Origin: Lachnospiraceae bacterium M18-1
Lineage (GTDB): Bacteria > Bacillota > Clostridia > Lachnospirales > Lachnospiraceae
Reading direction: 5' to 3'
Assembly: GCA_000403295.2 (NCBI GenBank)
Contig: KE159605.1
Location: forward strand, 1,882,193 to 1,946,192
Length of the DNA: 64,000 nucleotides
Below are positions 8,768-17,763 of the stretch, one piece after another; the first letter of the stretch is position 1, and each line of letters starts with the position of its first letter. The notes below the pieces were generated by a model. That model was not told the DNA's origin. It saw only the letters and a program-made list of their open reading frames with translations, and ran no database searches. The translations under genes were made by a program, and so were the position numbers.

Positions 8768-10864
8768 ATGCAGTTAGTAATCGCAGAAAAGCCGAGCGTT
8801 GCTATGAGTATAGCCGCTGTTATCGGCGCAGACGAAAGAAAAGACGGCTACATGGTGGGCGGCGGTTTTATCGTCAGTTGGTGCGTGGGACACCTTGCGG
8901 GACTTGCGGACGCTACCCACTATGGCGACTATAAAAAGTGGCGTTATGAGGACTTACCAATCCTACCCCGGACGTGGGAAACCGTCATATCCCCGGACAA
9001 AGAAGAACAGTTTGAAACCTTGAAAAACCTCATGCACAGAAAAGACATTGACGCTCTTGTGTGCGCCACGGACGCAGGGCGTGAGGGGGAACTGATTTTC
9101 CGCTTTGTCTATGAGAAAGCCGGGTGTGAAAAACCGTTCTCCCGCTTGTGGATCAGCAGCATGGAGGAAAGCGCAATCAAGCAGGGCTTTGAAGATTTGC
9201 GGGACGGACACGACTACGACCCGCTTTACCACTCCGCACTATGCCGGGCAAAGGCTGATTGGCTTATCGGTATCAATGCGACCCGCCTTTTTTCCGTCCT
9301 CTACAACCACACCTTGAACGTGGGGCGGGTACAGACACCGACCCTCTCCCTACTCGTGGAACGGGACAACGCCATACAGAATTTTGAAAAGAAAAAATAT
9401 TATGTGGTGCGTATCGGGGACGGCACTTTTGAAGCGGCAAGCCCGCCCTACACAGAGAAAGACGAAGCCGAAAAACTCCGTGCGGATTGTGACGGGGAAA
9501 CGGCGGTATGCACTTCCCTTATCCGTGAGGAAAAGACCGAGAACCCACCCCGCCTTTACGACCTCACGACCTTGCAGCGGGAAGCAAACAGGCTTTACGG
9601 CTACACCGCCAAACAGACCCTTGACTACACCCAATCGCTCTATGAAAAAAAGCTATGCACCTACCCCCGGACGGACAGCCAGTATTTAACGGACGATATG
9701 CTCCCCACCGCTGAAAATATCGTGTCCGGGCTTTTCGGTACACTGGACTTTGCAAAGGGCGTTGACCTCTCCCCGGACTATTCCCGGATATTGAACAGCA
9801 AGAAAGTTTCCGACCACCACGCCATTATCCCCACCGCCGAAGCGGTAAAGACGGATAAAGGAAGCCTGCCGGAAAGTGAAAGAAATATCCTGCTTCTGCT
9901 CTCCATGAAACTGTTATCCGCAACAGCACAGCCCTACCGCTATGAAGCCGTAACCGCTTCTTTCTCCTGCGGCGGCGTGACCTTTACCGCAAAGGGAAAG
10001 ACAGTAAAATGCGAGGGCTTTAAGGAACTGGAACGCCGCTTCCGTGCCACCTTGAAAGCGAAGCCGGAGGACGAAAAGACCACAAAAGAAACCGCCCTGC
10101 CCCAACTGTCCGAGGGACAAAAAATCACGGCAAAGGCAGCCATGACCGCCCATGACACAACGCCCCCGAAAGCCTACACGGAAGATACTTTGTTATCCGC
10201 TATGGAACGTGCGGGAAGCGGGGACATATCCGAGGACGCAGAGCGCAAAGGTTTAGGCACTCCCGCCACCCGTGCGGCGGTACTGGAAAAACTTGTGCAG
10301 GCGGGCTTTGTGGAACGGAAGAAAAAGCAGCTTATCCCCACCAAAGACGGCAAGAACCTTGTCGCCGTCCTGCCCGACATTCTCACAAGCCCGAAGCTGA
10401 CCGCCGAATGGGAAAACGCCTTGACGGAGATTGCAAAAGGGAACGCCGACCCGGACAGCTTCATGCAGGACATTGAAGCTATGGCGGCGGGGCTTGTCAG
10501 AGAATATTCCACCGTCCCGGAGGAAAAGAAAAAGCTGTTTGCCCCAGAAAAAAAAGAGATAGGCAAATGCCCCCGCTGCGGCTCTCCCGTCTATGAGGGA
10601 CAGAAAAATTTCTACTGTAATAACCGTGACTGCCAGTTTTCCATGTGGAAGAATGACCGCTTTTTCACGGGCAAGAAAAAGGAGCTGACCGCCACGATTG
10701 CCGCCGCCCTGCTTAGCAAAGGCAGGGCAGCCGTGAAAGGCTTGTATTCCGAGAAAACGGGCAAGACCTATGACGCTGATGTGCTTCTTTGTGACACGGG
10801 CGGGAAGTATGTCAATTACAAAATCGAGTTAAAGCAGACCAAGAAGCAAAAGCCCAAGAAGTAA
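8768..10864 (+). CDS. topB: DNA topoisomerase III (ICE-encoded)
   Basis: Type IA topoisomerase that relaxes or decatenates DNA using single-strand breaks; ICE copies are thought to act on DNA during transfer or replication of the element. The 698-residue protein has the TOPRIM start (QLVIAEKPSVAMSIA), the acidic DAGREGELIF motif, the active-site Tyr299 in CTYPRTDSQYL, and a C-terminal zinc-ribbon-like segment (CPRCGSPVY ... CNNRDC) plus a basic Lys tail. Length is normal for plasmid or ICE TopB proteins. The ribosome site AAGGAGG precedes ATG 8768. It is GC-rich like the backbone, which resumes here after the cargo block. Confidence 0.95.
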   Translation: MQLVIAEKPSVAMSIAAVIGADERKDGYMVGGGFIVSWCVGHLAGLADATHYGDYKKWRYEDLPILPRTWETVISPDKEEQFETLKNLMHRKDIDALVCATDAGREGELIFRFVYEKAGCEKPFSRLWISSMEESAIKQGFEDLRDGHDYDPLYHSALCRAKADWLIGINATRLFSVLYNHTLNVGRVQTPTLSLLVERDNAIQNFEKKKYYVVRIGDGTFEAASPPYTEKDEAEKLRADCDGETAVCTSLIREEKTENPPRLYDLTTLQREANRLYGYTAKQTLDYTQSLYEKKLCTYPRTDSQYLTDDMLPTAENIVSGLFGTLDFAKGVDLSPDYSRILNSKKVSDHHAIIPTAEAVKTDKGSLPESERNILLLLSMKLLSATAQPYRYEAVTASFSCGGVTFTAKGKTVKCEGFKELERRFRATLKAKPEDEKTTKETALPQLSEGQKITAKAAMTAHDTTPPKAYTEDTLLSAMERAGSGDISEDAERKGLGTPATRAAVLEKLVQAGFVERKKKQLIPTKDGKNLVAVLPDILTSPKLTAEWENALTEIAKGNADPDSFMQDIEAMAAGLVREYSTVPEEKKKLFAPEKKEIGKCPRCGSPVYEGQKNFYCNNRDCQFSMWKNDRFFTGKKKELTATIAAALLSKGRAAVKGLYSEKTGKTYDADVLLCDTGGKYVNYKIELKQTKKQKPKK

Positions 10865-10870
10865 CACACA

Positions 10871-10981
10871 GAAGAATAGCAAGCATAGGGATTGAGTACC
10901 CAATCCCGTAAATTCCCACTTTCCCGCCCTGCGGGACTTGTGGGAATTTTTGCTTGCTGGGAAGTTTCCCAAACCCTCTTA
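10871..10981 (+). repeat. ~110-bp inverted repeat, left copy (candidate second oriT-like site)
   Basis: The sequence downstream of topB recurs in reverse complement at 22196-22304, upstream of mobC. The first ~42 bases (10871-10912) are identical and the remainder is highly similar, with small indels. It contains two stem-loops: GGGATTG ... CAATCCC (10888-10907) and a longer hairpin with arms AAATTCCCAC and GTGGGAATTT around CCCGC/GCGGG (about 10909-10949). The two copies enclose about 11.3 kb. Confidence 0.9.
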
Positions 10982-10987
10982 TTGCGA

Positions 10988-11016
10988 TTGATTTCTGCCT
11001 ATCACAATGGTATTAT
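10988..11016 (+). promoter_or_regulatory. Promoter of the RES gene
   Basis: -35 TTGATT (10988-10993) and -10 TATTAT (11011-11016) with 17-bp spacing; 26 bp before the RES start codon. Confidence 0.6.
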
Positions 11017-11041
11017 AAATAAAACAATATGAGGGGTAACT

Positions 11042-11863
11042 ATGGGAATTATTTTAGATTTTACTGGTAAAGATAAATGTGAAAAAACGATACGCCAAAC
11101 ATGGCATAGCTTTACAATATCACTAGCAAACAAGAAATATAAATACAATGAAGTTAGCAAAGCATTATCCGATACTTTTTTGTATGTTTTTGACGAGCTT
11201 TTCCAAGACACATCTATGAGAGTTTTATTATCAACTACTCTATCAGATTTAAGTGATAAAAACACAGAATTATGTCGTGGTGCAAAACTCAAACCATTAG
11301 AAAAAGTAAATTATGACAGGTTTATTCCAAAATCTGAATTTATCAATGAAGATAATCGCTTTAGTCCCAAAGGTGTAGAGTGGCTATATCTTGCAATAGG
11401 CAATCCAATATCTGCAATTCCTAATATAGAAAACTGTTGTATTCAAGAATGTCGGGTTGAGGACAATGATAGAGTTGGATTATGTCATTTTGCTATCAGT
11501 AATAAACATCTTGATAAAAAAATTGTTGATTTAACTATCAGTGATGAAGTGTCTTTTGACAAACTTAACATCAATTTTGCAACCAATCTTAAACAAAGTA
11601 ATCTTGAATACGAAACAAAGAAATGGATTACTTTTACATATGCTAAACTAATGTCTGAAAACATTTTTCTGCCTTTAGAAACAGATGATAAAGAATTGAT
11701 TTATGCCCCATTCCAATGTCTAGCGCAATATTTTATCTCAAAAGGATATAGTGGAATAATCTATAAGAGTACCGTATGCAATGGTGGAAAAAATATAGTT
11801 CTATTTGATAAATTGCTTGCTTCTCCAACAGGCAAAATTAAAGATTTTATATTTAAAGGATAG
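11042..11863 (+). CDS. Orphan RES-domain protein (putative NAD+-degrading toxin-like enzyme)
   Basis: 273 residues. The C-terminal part matches the RES fold: Arg in YDRF (93) and RFSPKG (106), the LYLAIG strand, Glu in CIQECRV (136), and the late SGIIYKSTVCNGGKNIVLF motif with the conserved Ser. Known: RES proteins paired with Xre antitoxins are toxins that deplete NAD+ by phosphorolysis. Here no Xre/antitoxin gene lies next to it; a ~90-residue helical N-terminal extension precedes the domain. GAGGGG lies 5 bp before ATG. It has its own promoter and terminator, is AT-rich, and sits between topB and the antirestriction gene. Assignment is by motif recognition only. Confidence 0.72.
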   Translation: MGIILDFTGKDKCEKTIRQTWHSFTISLANKKYKYNEVSKALSDTFLYVFDELFQDTSMRVLLSTTLSDLSDKNTELCRGAKLKPLEKVNYDRFIPKSEFINEDNRFSPKGVEWLYLAIGNPISAIPNIENCCIQECRVEDNDRVGLCHFAISNKHLDKKIVDLTISDEVSFDKLNINFATNLKQSNLEYETKKWITFTYAKLMSENIFLPLETDDKELIYAPFQCLAQYFISKGYSGIIYKSTVCNGGKNIVLFDKLLASPTGKIKDFIFKG

Positions 11864-11890
11864 TTTTTACAACTTCAAACAATTACTTGC

Positions 11891-11927
11891 AACAGTAAAT
11901 TCTTTTTTGAATTTACTGTTATTTTTT
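11891..11927 (+). terminator. Terminator of the RES gene
   Basis: AACAGTAAATTC (11891-11902) pairs perfectly with GAATTTACTGTT (11909-11920), followed by a T-rich run. Confidence 0.88.
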
Positions 11928-11954
11928 GCACATTTTTAGAAAGGAGCTTTGCTT

Positions 11955-14900
11955 ATGAAAGATGATTTTTCCGTGCTGATACAGAACCGCACCGAGTTTG
12001 AAAAACACAACCCGGCGGGCGTATATCTCTCCCTGCCTGCCACAAAAGAAGAACTCCACGAAGCCATGAAAGCACTGAACATCACAGCGGGCAACCCGCA
12101 GGACTTTTTCTTGAACGGCTATTCCACGGACGAGAACAGGCGCATTGAGATACCCTTTGACTGGATAAGGGACGGCGACCTTGACAAGATAAATTTCCTT
12201 GCCGCAAGACTGGAAGAACTGACAGCGGAGCAGCTTGAAAAACTGGACGCTGTTATGCACAGTGATTTCAAGCCGGACAGCCTTGACAGGCTGATAGATT
12301 ATACCTACAACACTGATTTTTATTCCTACGTCCCCGGCATTTTCAGCTATAAGGAATTGGGCGATTATTTCCTCAATGACAGCGGCAAAGTACAAATGCC
12401 GGAGCATTGGAAAGCGGGGATTGACAAGGAAGATTTTGGATATAACGCCGCACTCCATGAGGACGGGAAGCTGACCGACCACGGCTATATCACAAGAAGC
12501 GGGACAGAATGGAAAGAGGTTTACGCCGGGAACGAAACGCCGGAGCAATACCGTATCATGGGCTACCCCGAAGCGGAACGCACCGCCCCGGAAAATGCGG
12601 AAATGGAAACCGCACCCGTGCAGACCTTAGACCCGCAGGCAGTAGCCGCCGCCAACCCCTCACGCCCTATCGAGCTGAAAGCACAGAAGCCCGCCGAGAA
12701 AATGAAAGAGATCACTGACAGACTGGAAGCGGGCATACAGGAATTGTTTGACAGCGACCGCTTCAAAGAGTATTTGCAGGTAATGTCAAAGTTCCATAAT
12801 TACAGCTTCAACAATACCCTGCTCATTGCCATGCAGAAGCCGGACGCTACCTTAGTCGCAGGCTACAACTCATGGAAAAACCTGTTCGGGCGGCAGGTGT
12901 CACGGGGCGCAAAGGGTATCAAGGTGCTTGCGCCGTCCCCGTACAAAATCAAAAAGGAAGTAGACAAAATCGACCCTGCGACACAGAAGCCCGTGATCGG
13001 CAGGGACGGGAAGCCCGTCAAGGAAGAAATGGAAATGACCGTCCCGGCATTTAAGGTTGTTTCCGTCTTTGACGTGTCCCAGACCGAGGGAAAGGAGCTT
13101 CCCTCTATCGGCGTTGACGAGCTGACCGGGGACGTGGAACAATACAACGATTTTTTCAAGGCAGCGGAACTTTCCGCACCCGTCCCGGTTGGTTTTGAAA
13201 AGATAGAGGGCGGCGCAAAGGGCTACTACTCCCAGACCGACAAGCGCATAGCCATTAACGAGGGCATGAGCGAGTTGCAGAACATTAAAACGCTGATACA
13301 TGAAACCGCACACGCCAAGCTGCATGACATAGATTTGAACGCACCCCCGGAGAAACAGGCAGACCGACCAGACCGCCGCACCCGTGAGGTACAGGCAGAG
13401 AGCATAGCCTACGCCGTGTGCCAACACTACGGGCTTGACACTTCCGACTACTCTTTTTCCTATGTGGCACAATGGAGCAACGGGCGGGAGCTTGCCGAAC
13501 TGAAAGCGTCCCTTGAAACTATCCGCAGCACCGCTTCCGAACTGATAAAGGATATAGATAAAAATTTTGCGGAACTGACAAAGGATAAGGAGCAGTCACA
13601 GGCGCAGGAAACGCCGGAGAATGAACCCACGCCAGAAGAAAAACAGCCGGAGCAGACAGCACCGCAGGAGGAAATTTCAGCCACAGCCGAACCCACCGCA
13701 GACACGCCGCAGGAGGAAAAAGCCACCACGGAGGAACCCGCAAAAGAAACCATGCAGCCGGAGCAATCGGAAGAAGATAATTTCCCAACCCCCGACCCCA
13801 ACGGCGAGCCGATTGTCACTATCATTTGGAGCGAACACAGCCGCTTCCATGACGGCGAAACAATGAGCCTTTCCGAAGCAAACGCACTTATCGGAAACCT
13901 TGACGCAGCAGTTACAAAAGAGGACGGCTACTATAAGACCAAGTTCCGCATTGACTTTGTAATGGACGGGCAGCCCGATTATTACGGCGGGCGGCAGGAC
14001 TTAGGGGACGGGGACGGCACTCTCATAGAGCATATCGAAGATTACCACGCCTACTATGAAAATAACAGCGAATGGGAAAATAGTATTTTACGCAATGAGG
14101 GAAAGGAAGCACTGGAAGCAGACAAGGCGCAACGGAAAATGATTTTACATGAGTTTGTCCCTTTTCTGAAACTGCATGATAACCTTTCCAAAATGGAGCA
14201 GATTGCAGCAAAAGCACTTGAAGAAAACGACAACATGACTAGCACCGAAACCGCCTACCACACCGCCATGAAAGACTATGTTTCCAAGTGCCGGACAATG
14301 GTAAACGGCGGGAATTATGAGCTGCCACCCGCCCCGCAGCTTAAAGACTTTGACACGGAGCTTGAAGCCTACAAGGAACACGTCAAGGAGGAAATCGCAC
14401 AGGAAGCAGCAGCCGCAGGAATGACCGTTGAGGAATATGCCACCAATGGTTACGAGCCATACGCCGCAGAGCTGCCCGACCCTTCTATCAGTGTAAAAGA
14501 TATGCAGGAATACGGCTACTCATGGGACGGTATGCTGCCCCTAAAGGAAGAAGCCGCCCTGCACCTTTACGAAAAAGAGGATATGCAGATTTTCTTACTC
14601 CATGAGGACGGGAGCGAAAGCATACCAGAGAACACAGGGGATATAAAAGCCCATGCGGAGAAAGGCGGCATTTTCGGCGTACACAAGGAGGACTGGAACG
14701 CCCTCACAGAATACCGTGCCATGAAACAGAAATTAGCCGGGAGCGAAGCAACAAGGGAAGCGTTGCGGGAATACGGCGCAAAAGAGCAGGCAGGCGACAC
14801 CTTTACCATTTATCAGTTAAACGACAACGCCGCCAGAGATTACCATTTCCGACCCCTTGAAGAATTGCAGGAAAAAGGGCTTACGGTAAACATGGGAAAT

Positions 14901-16718
14901 TATGACAAAATCTATGACGCTGCCCTTACGCCGGATATGAGTTTAGGGCGCATTTTTGAGAAATTCAACTTTGACCGCCCGGAGGATTTCAAGGGACATT
15001 CGCTTTCCGTTTCTGACGTGGTAGTGCTTCATCAGAACGGCACGGACACCGCCTATTATGTAGACAGCAGCACCTTTGTTGACGTATCAGAAACTTTCCT
15101 GCATGAGAACCCGCTAAAAGCCGCCGAATTTTCCACGGAACAAAACGCAAACATGATTGACGGCGTTATCAACAACACCCCGAACACGGATGCACTGGAA
15201 GCGCAGGCAAACGCCGGGGAGCAGATCTCACTTGCCGACCTTGCGGACGCAATACAGAAAGACCGGGAAGCCGCCGAGCCGGACACCGCCCGTATCACAG
15301 CCGCAGCAAAAAGCCGCTATGACGGCATGGTTGCCCTCTTTACTATGGACGACAAAATCTATATCGGGAAAAGTGAGAACTACGACAACAAGGGACAGTA
15401 CGACAACACGGACAATTCCCTGCTCTATGTTTCCGGCTGCCAAGCCGCCTTTACATTCCTTTCAAGCGAGGGCTGCATTTATCCGCAGGACGAAGCACTG
15501 AACCGGGGAATTTACACCAGAGAGGACTACGAAGAATTTTCACGCATTACGGACTTTTTAACGCAGGCAGGCTTGACCCCGGAAAAGGAATTTTATTTTG
15601 ACGGCAAGCCCTTTTCCCTGCATGACGACACGCCGGAGCAGGCAGCCCCGGAAACAAAAACGCCCTATTACACAATCAATGAGGGAACTGCCCGCCGTGC
15701 CAATGATGTAAACAGCTTTTCCGATTACAAGCCCGGCAGCGCAACCGCAGAATACCGACAAATGGTAGACAAAGCCGTGGAGATTGGGGAACACCAGAAA
15801 AAGCGGGTAGACCCCATGTACCATGAAAAGATTGACAGCCTTGTTGACACCTACGCCCGGAAACTTGCGGAAAACATGAACAGCCATTTTTCCATTGAAG
15901 CCCGTGTACCCTCTATCCTCATTACAGGCGGCTCAAATTTCCCGGTGCGGAAGAAAGAAAAGCAGAACGCCGCCCGTGACAGAAACATGGAGGAATGGAA
16001 CGACATACAGGGCTTACTTGACAAGATACGCAGTACGGGCATGGGCGGTATCAGCGCAGACGACCCGCAGGCAGTCCAGAAGTTAGAAGCCAAACTGGAA
16101 AAGCTGCAAGCGGCGCAGGACACCATGAAAGCGGTCAACGCCTACTATCGAAAGCACAAGACCCTTGACGGCTGCCCCAACCTTTCCGCTGAAAGCATTG
16201 AAAAGATGAAATCGGAAATGTCGTCACAGTGGCACATAGAGGATAAGCCCTACCCCTCATGGGCTTTATCCAACAACAACGCAGAGATACGCCGGGTAAA
16301 GGGGCGCATTGCGGAGCTGACAAAGAAGCAGGAAACCGCCTACGCCGGGTGGGAATTTGACGGCGGCACGGTAGAAGCCAACAAGGAGGACAACCGCCTG
16401 CAAATCTTCTTTGAGGAAAAGCCGGACGAAAAGACCCGTGAAACCTTAAAGGAAAACGGCTTCCGTTGGTCGCCAAAAGCCGGGGCGTGGCAAAGGCAGC
16501 TTAACGACAACGCTATCTATGTTGCTGACCGCTTATCCTGCATACGCCCCATATCCGGGAAAAGTCCCGTTGAGATACAGAAAGAAGCCCGCACAGCCGC
16601 CAAGACAGAGAAAAAGCCGTCTATCCGGGCGCAGCTTGCACAGGACAAGGAAGCCTTGAAATCTGCCCCCAAAAAGGCAGCGGAGAAAAGCAAAAAGCAG
16701 GACTTAGAAAGGAGCTGA
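11955..16718 (+). CDS. Giant multidomain antirestriction-type protein (ArdA-like + ArdC/zincin + YodL-like)
   Basis: 1587 residues from ATG 11955 (AAAGGAGC upstream). Domains in order: an ArdA-like N-terminus (about 1-130; FSVLIQNRTEF, then GVYLSLPATKEEL); an ArdC-type ssDNA-binding region (about 245-330; SKFHNYSFNNTLLIAMQ); a zincin metallopeptidase with HETAH at 449-453; a Pro/Glu-rich linker (about 540-610); a YodL/DUF4316-like part (about 950-1050; FTIYQLNDNAARDYHF); and C-terminal regions with KNGFRW-like modules (LKENGFRWSPKAGAW). Known: ArdA mimics DNA to block type I restriction, and ArdC proteins protect incoming DNA. Inference: it protects the ICE in recipients. The tail contains KKPSIRAQLAQDK, shared with the next protein. 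Confidence 0.85.
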   Translation: MKDDFSVLIQNRTEFEKHNPAGVYLSLPATKEELHEAMKALNITAGNPQDFFLNGYSTDENRRIEIPFDWIRDGDLDKINFLAARLEELTAEQLEKLDAVMHSDFKPDSLDRLIDYTYNTDFYSYVPGIFSYKELGDYFLNDSGKVQMPEHWKAGIDKEDFGYNAALHEDGKLTDHGYITRSGTEWKEVYAGNETPEQYRIMGYPEAERTAPENAEMETAPVQTLDPQAVAAANPSRPIELKAQKPAEKMKEITDRLEAGIQELFDSDRFKEYLQVMSKFHNYSFNNTLLIAMQKPDATLVAGYNSWKNLFGRQVSRGAKGIKVLAPSPYKIKKEVDKIDPATQKPVIGRDGKPVKEEMEMTVPAFKVVSVFDVSQTEGKELPSIGVDELTGDVEQYNDFFKAAELSAPVPVGFEKIEGGAKGYYSQTDKRIAINEGMSELQNIKTLIHETAHAKLHDIDLNAPPEKQADRPDRRTREVQAESIAYAVCQHYGLDTSDYSFSYVAQWSNGRELAELKASLETIRSTASELIKDIDKNFAELTKDKEQSQAQETPENEPTPEEKQPEQTAPQEEISATAEPTADTPQEEKATTEEPAKETMQPEQSEEDNFPTPDPNGEPIVTIIWSEHSRFHDGETMSLSEANALIGNLDAAVTKEDGYYKTKFRIDFVMDGQPDYYGGRQDLGDGDGTLIEHIEDYHAYYENNSEWENSILRNEGKEALEADKAQRKMILHEFVPFLKLHDNLSKMEQIAAKALEENDNMTSTETAYHTAMKDYVSKCRTMVNGGNYELPPAPQLKDFDTELEAYKEHVKEEIAQEAAAAGMTVEEYATNGYEPYAAELPDPSISVKDMQEYGYSWDGMLPLKEEAALHLYEKEDMQIFLLHEDGSESIPENTGDIKAHAEKGGIFGVHKEDWNALTEYRAMKQKLAGSEATREALREYGAKEQAGDTFTIYQLNDNAARDYHFRPLEELQEKGLTVNMGNYDKIYDAALTPDMSLGRIFEKFNFDRPEDFKGHSLSVSDVVVLHQNGTDTAYYVDSSTFVDVSETFLHENPLKAAEFSTEQNANMIDGVINNTPNTDALEAQANAGEQISLADLADAIQKDREAAEPDTARITAAAKSRYDGMVALFTMDDKIYIGKSENYDNKGQYDNTDNSLLYVSGCQAAFTFLSSEGCIYPQDEALNRGIYTREDYEEFSRITDFLTQAGLTPEKEFYFDGKPFSLHDDTPEQAAPETKTPYYTINEGTARRANDVNSFSDYKPGSATAEYRQMVDKAVEIGEHQKKRVDPMYHEKIDSLVDTYARKLAENMNSHFSIEARVPSILITGGSNFPVRKKEKQNAARDRNMEEWNDIQGLLDKIRSTGMGGISADDPQAVQKLEAKLEKLQAAQDTMKAVNAYYRKHKTLDGCPNLSAESIEKMKSEMSSQWHIEDKPYPSWALSNNNAEIRRVKGRIAELTKKQETAYAGWEFDGGTVEANKEDNRLQIFFEEKPDEKTRETLKENGFRWSPKAGAWQRQLNDNAIYVADRLSCIRPISGKSPVEIQKEARTAAKTEKKPSIRAQLAQDKEALKSAPKKAAEKSKKQDLERS

Positions 16719-16722
16719 CCCC

Positions 16723-17427
16723 ATGCAGAAATTTGAAAACGTGGATTTATTAAAGTCCCTCAAAGCAATCATGCAGACCCACACACAACACTTTCAGTCT
16801 GATTTTGACATAGACATAGAAACACTAAAGCAGGCGGCGAAAAGCCCGAACCCGGAGGACAAAAAGCAGCTCTGGTTATGCCGCCCTGCCGGAACGTGGT
16901 GCTTGCGGGAGCGTGACACTTTCATCAAAGGTTCACGGGAACATAACACGTTCTGCTTTTACGCCGAGCAGACAAGGGACAAGATACTTGCCTATGCCGT
17001 GGAGCTGACGGGCATTGAGAAAGGCAGGGTAACGGGCAACCTCTACGAACTGGATTATAAAAAGCTCTATGAACACGTCAAGGACGTTTCCGTACCTGCC
17101 GGAGATACCAAGCTGATCTACGAGAACGGGGAACGGACGCAGGAAGCCGCAAGGCGCATTACCGGGGACGCTGACCCGGACTTAGGGAAATTTGTACGCT
17201 TTGAGGAACAGCCCAAAGCCCCCGCCGCCTTGCAGACCGTACTTAGAAACGAGAAGCACAGCCGGGAGCATTTCAAAAACGGCGACATAAAGGAGCATAT
17301 CGAAAAACTGTCCGGCAAAGAGAAAAAGCCGTCCCTGCGGGCGCAGCTTGCACAGGACAAAGAAACCGTAAAGACTGCCCCGAAAAAACAGACGGCAAAG
17401 ACCAAAAACAAAGGATTGGAGGTATAG
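16723..17427 (+). CDS. Conserved ICE protein with shared KPS(I/L)RAQLAQDK tail
   Basis: 234 residues, 4 bp after the giant antirestriction gene. The body (about 1-180) is mixed alpha/beta (LLKSLKAIMQTHTQHFQ; WLCRPAGTWCLRERDTF) and matches no family I can name with certainty. The C-terminal 35 residues contain EKKPSLRAQLAQDKETVK, nearly identical to the end of the preceding protein, followed by a Lys-rich tail. A shared tail on two otherwise different proteins suggests a sorting or secretion signal. Confidence 0.75.
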   Translation: MQKFENVDLLKSLKAIMQTHTQHFQSDFDIDIETLKQAAKSPNPEDKKQLWLCRPAGTWCLRERDTFIKGSREHNTFCFYAEQTRDKILAYAVELTGIEKGRVTGNLYELDYKKLYEHVKDVSVPAGDTKLIYENGERTQEAARRITGDADPDLGKFVRFEEQPKAPAALQTVLRNEKHSREHFKNGDIKEHIEKLSGKEKKPSLRAQLAQDKETVKTAPKKQTAKTKNKGLEV

Positions 17428-17431
17428 GAGC

Positions 17432-17641
17432 ATGGGACAATTCACATTTGAGGAAATCAACCTTATCTGCTGTTACAGGAAGAAAACAAGGGCTGATACG
17501 GTGGCAGCAATGACCGCCGCCATGCCCTACATGGAAACAGAGGTACAGGAGCTTGCAGAAAGCACAGCGGAAAAGCTGAAGCAACTGTCCGAGGAAGAAT
17601 TTTCCGGGCTTGTGTTTCTGCCTGCTGAAGATATGGAATAG
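17432..17641 (+). CDS. Small TnpW-like ICE protein
   Basis: 69 residues: FTFEEINLICCYRKKTRADTVAAM ... LSEEEFSGLVF (compact helical). I recall similar proteins annotated as transposon-encoded TnpW in Tn1549-like elements. It follows the previous gene by 4 bp and is the last gene before an intrinsic terminator and the third cargo module. Function unknown. Confidence 0.65.
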   Translation: MGQFTFEEINLICCYRKKTRADTVAAMTAAMPYMETEVQELAESTAEKLKQLSEEEFSGLVFLPAEDME

Positions 17642-17649
17642 CACTTATT

Positions 17650-17681
17650 GGGATATAGCAGTTACATCGCTGTTATATCCC
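17650..17681 (+). terminator. Terminator after the antirestriction operon
   Basis: GGGATATAGCAG (17650-17661) pairs with CTGTTATATCCC (17670-17681), one mismatch in 12; followed by CTTTCC rather than a clean T-run, so efficiency is uncertain. Confidence 0.65.
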
Positions 17682-17708
17682 CTTTCCAAATTGAATAGCG
17701 TATTTTAT

Positions 17709-17737
17709 TTGAAGTTATCGGCTAACCGTAGTATAAT
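17709..17737 (+). promoter_or_regulatory. Promoter of the GntR-family gene
   Basis: -35 TTGAAG (17709-17714) and -10 TATAAT (17732-17737) with exactly 17-bp spacing. Confidence 0.72.
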
Positions 17738-17763
17738 ATCAAAAAAATATAGGCGGTGTTACA

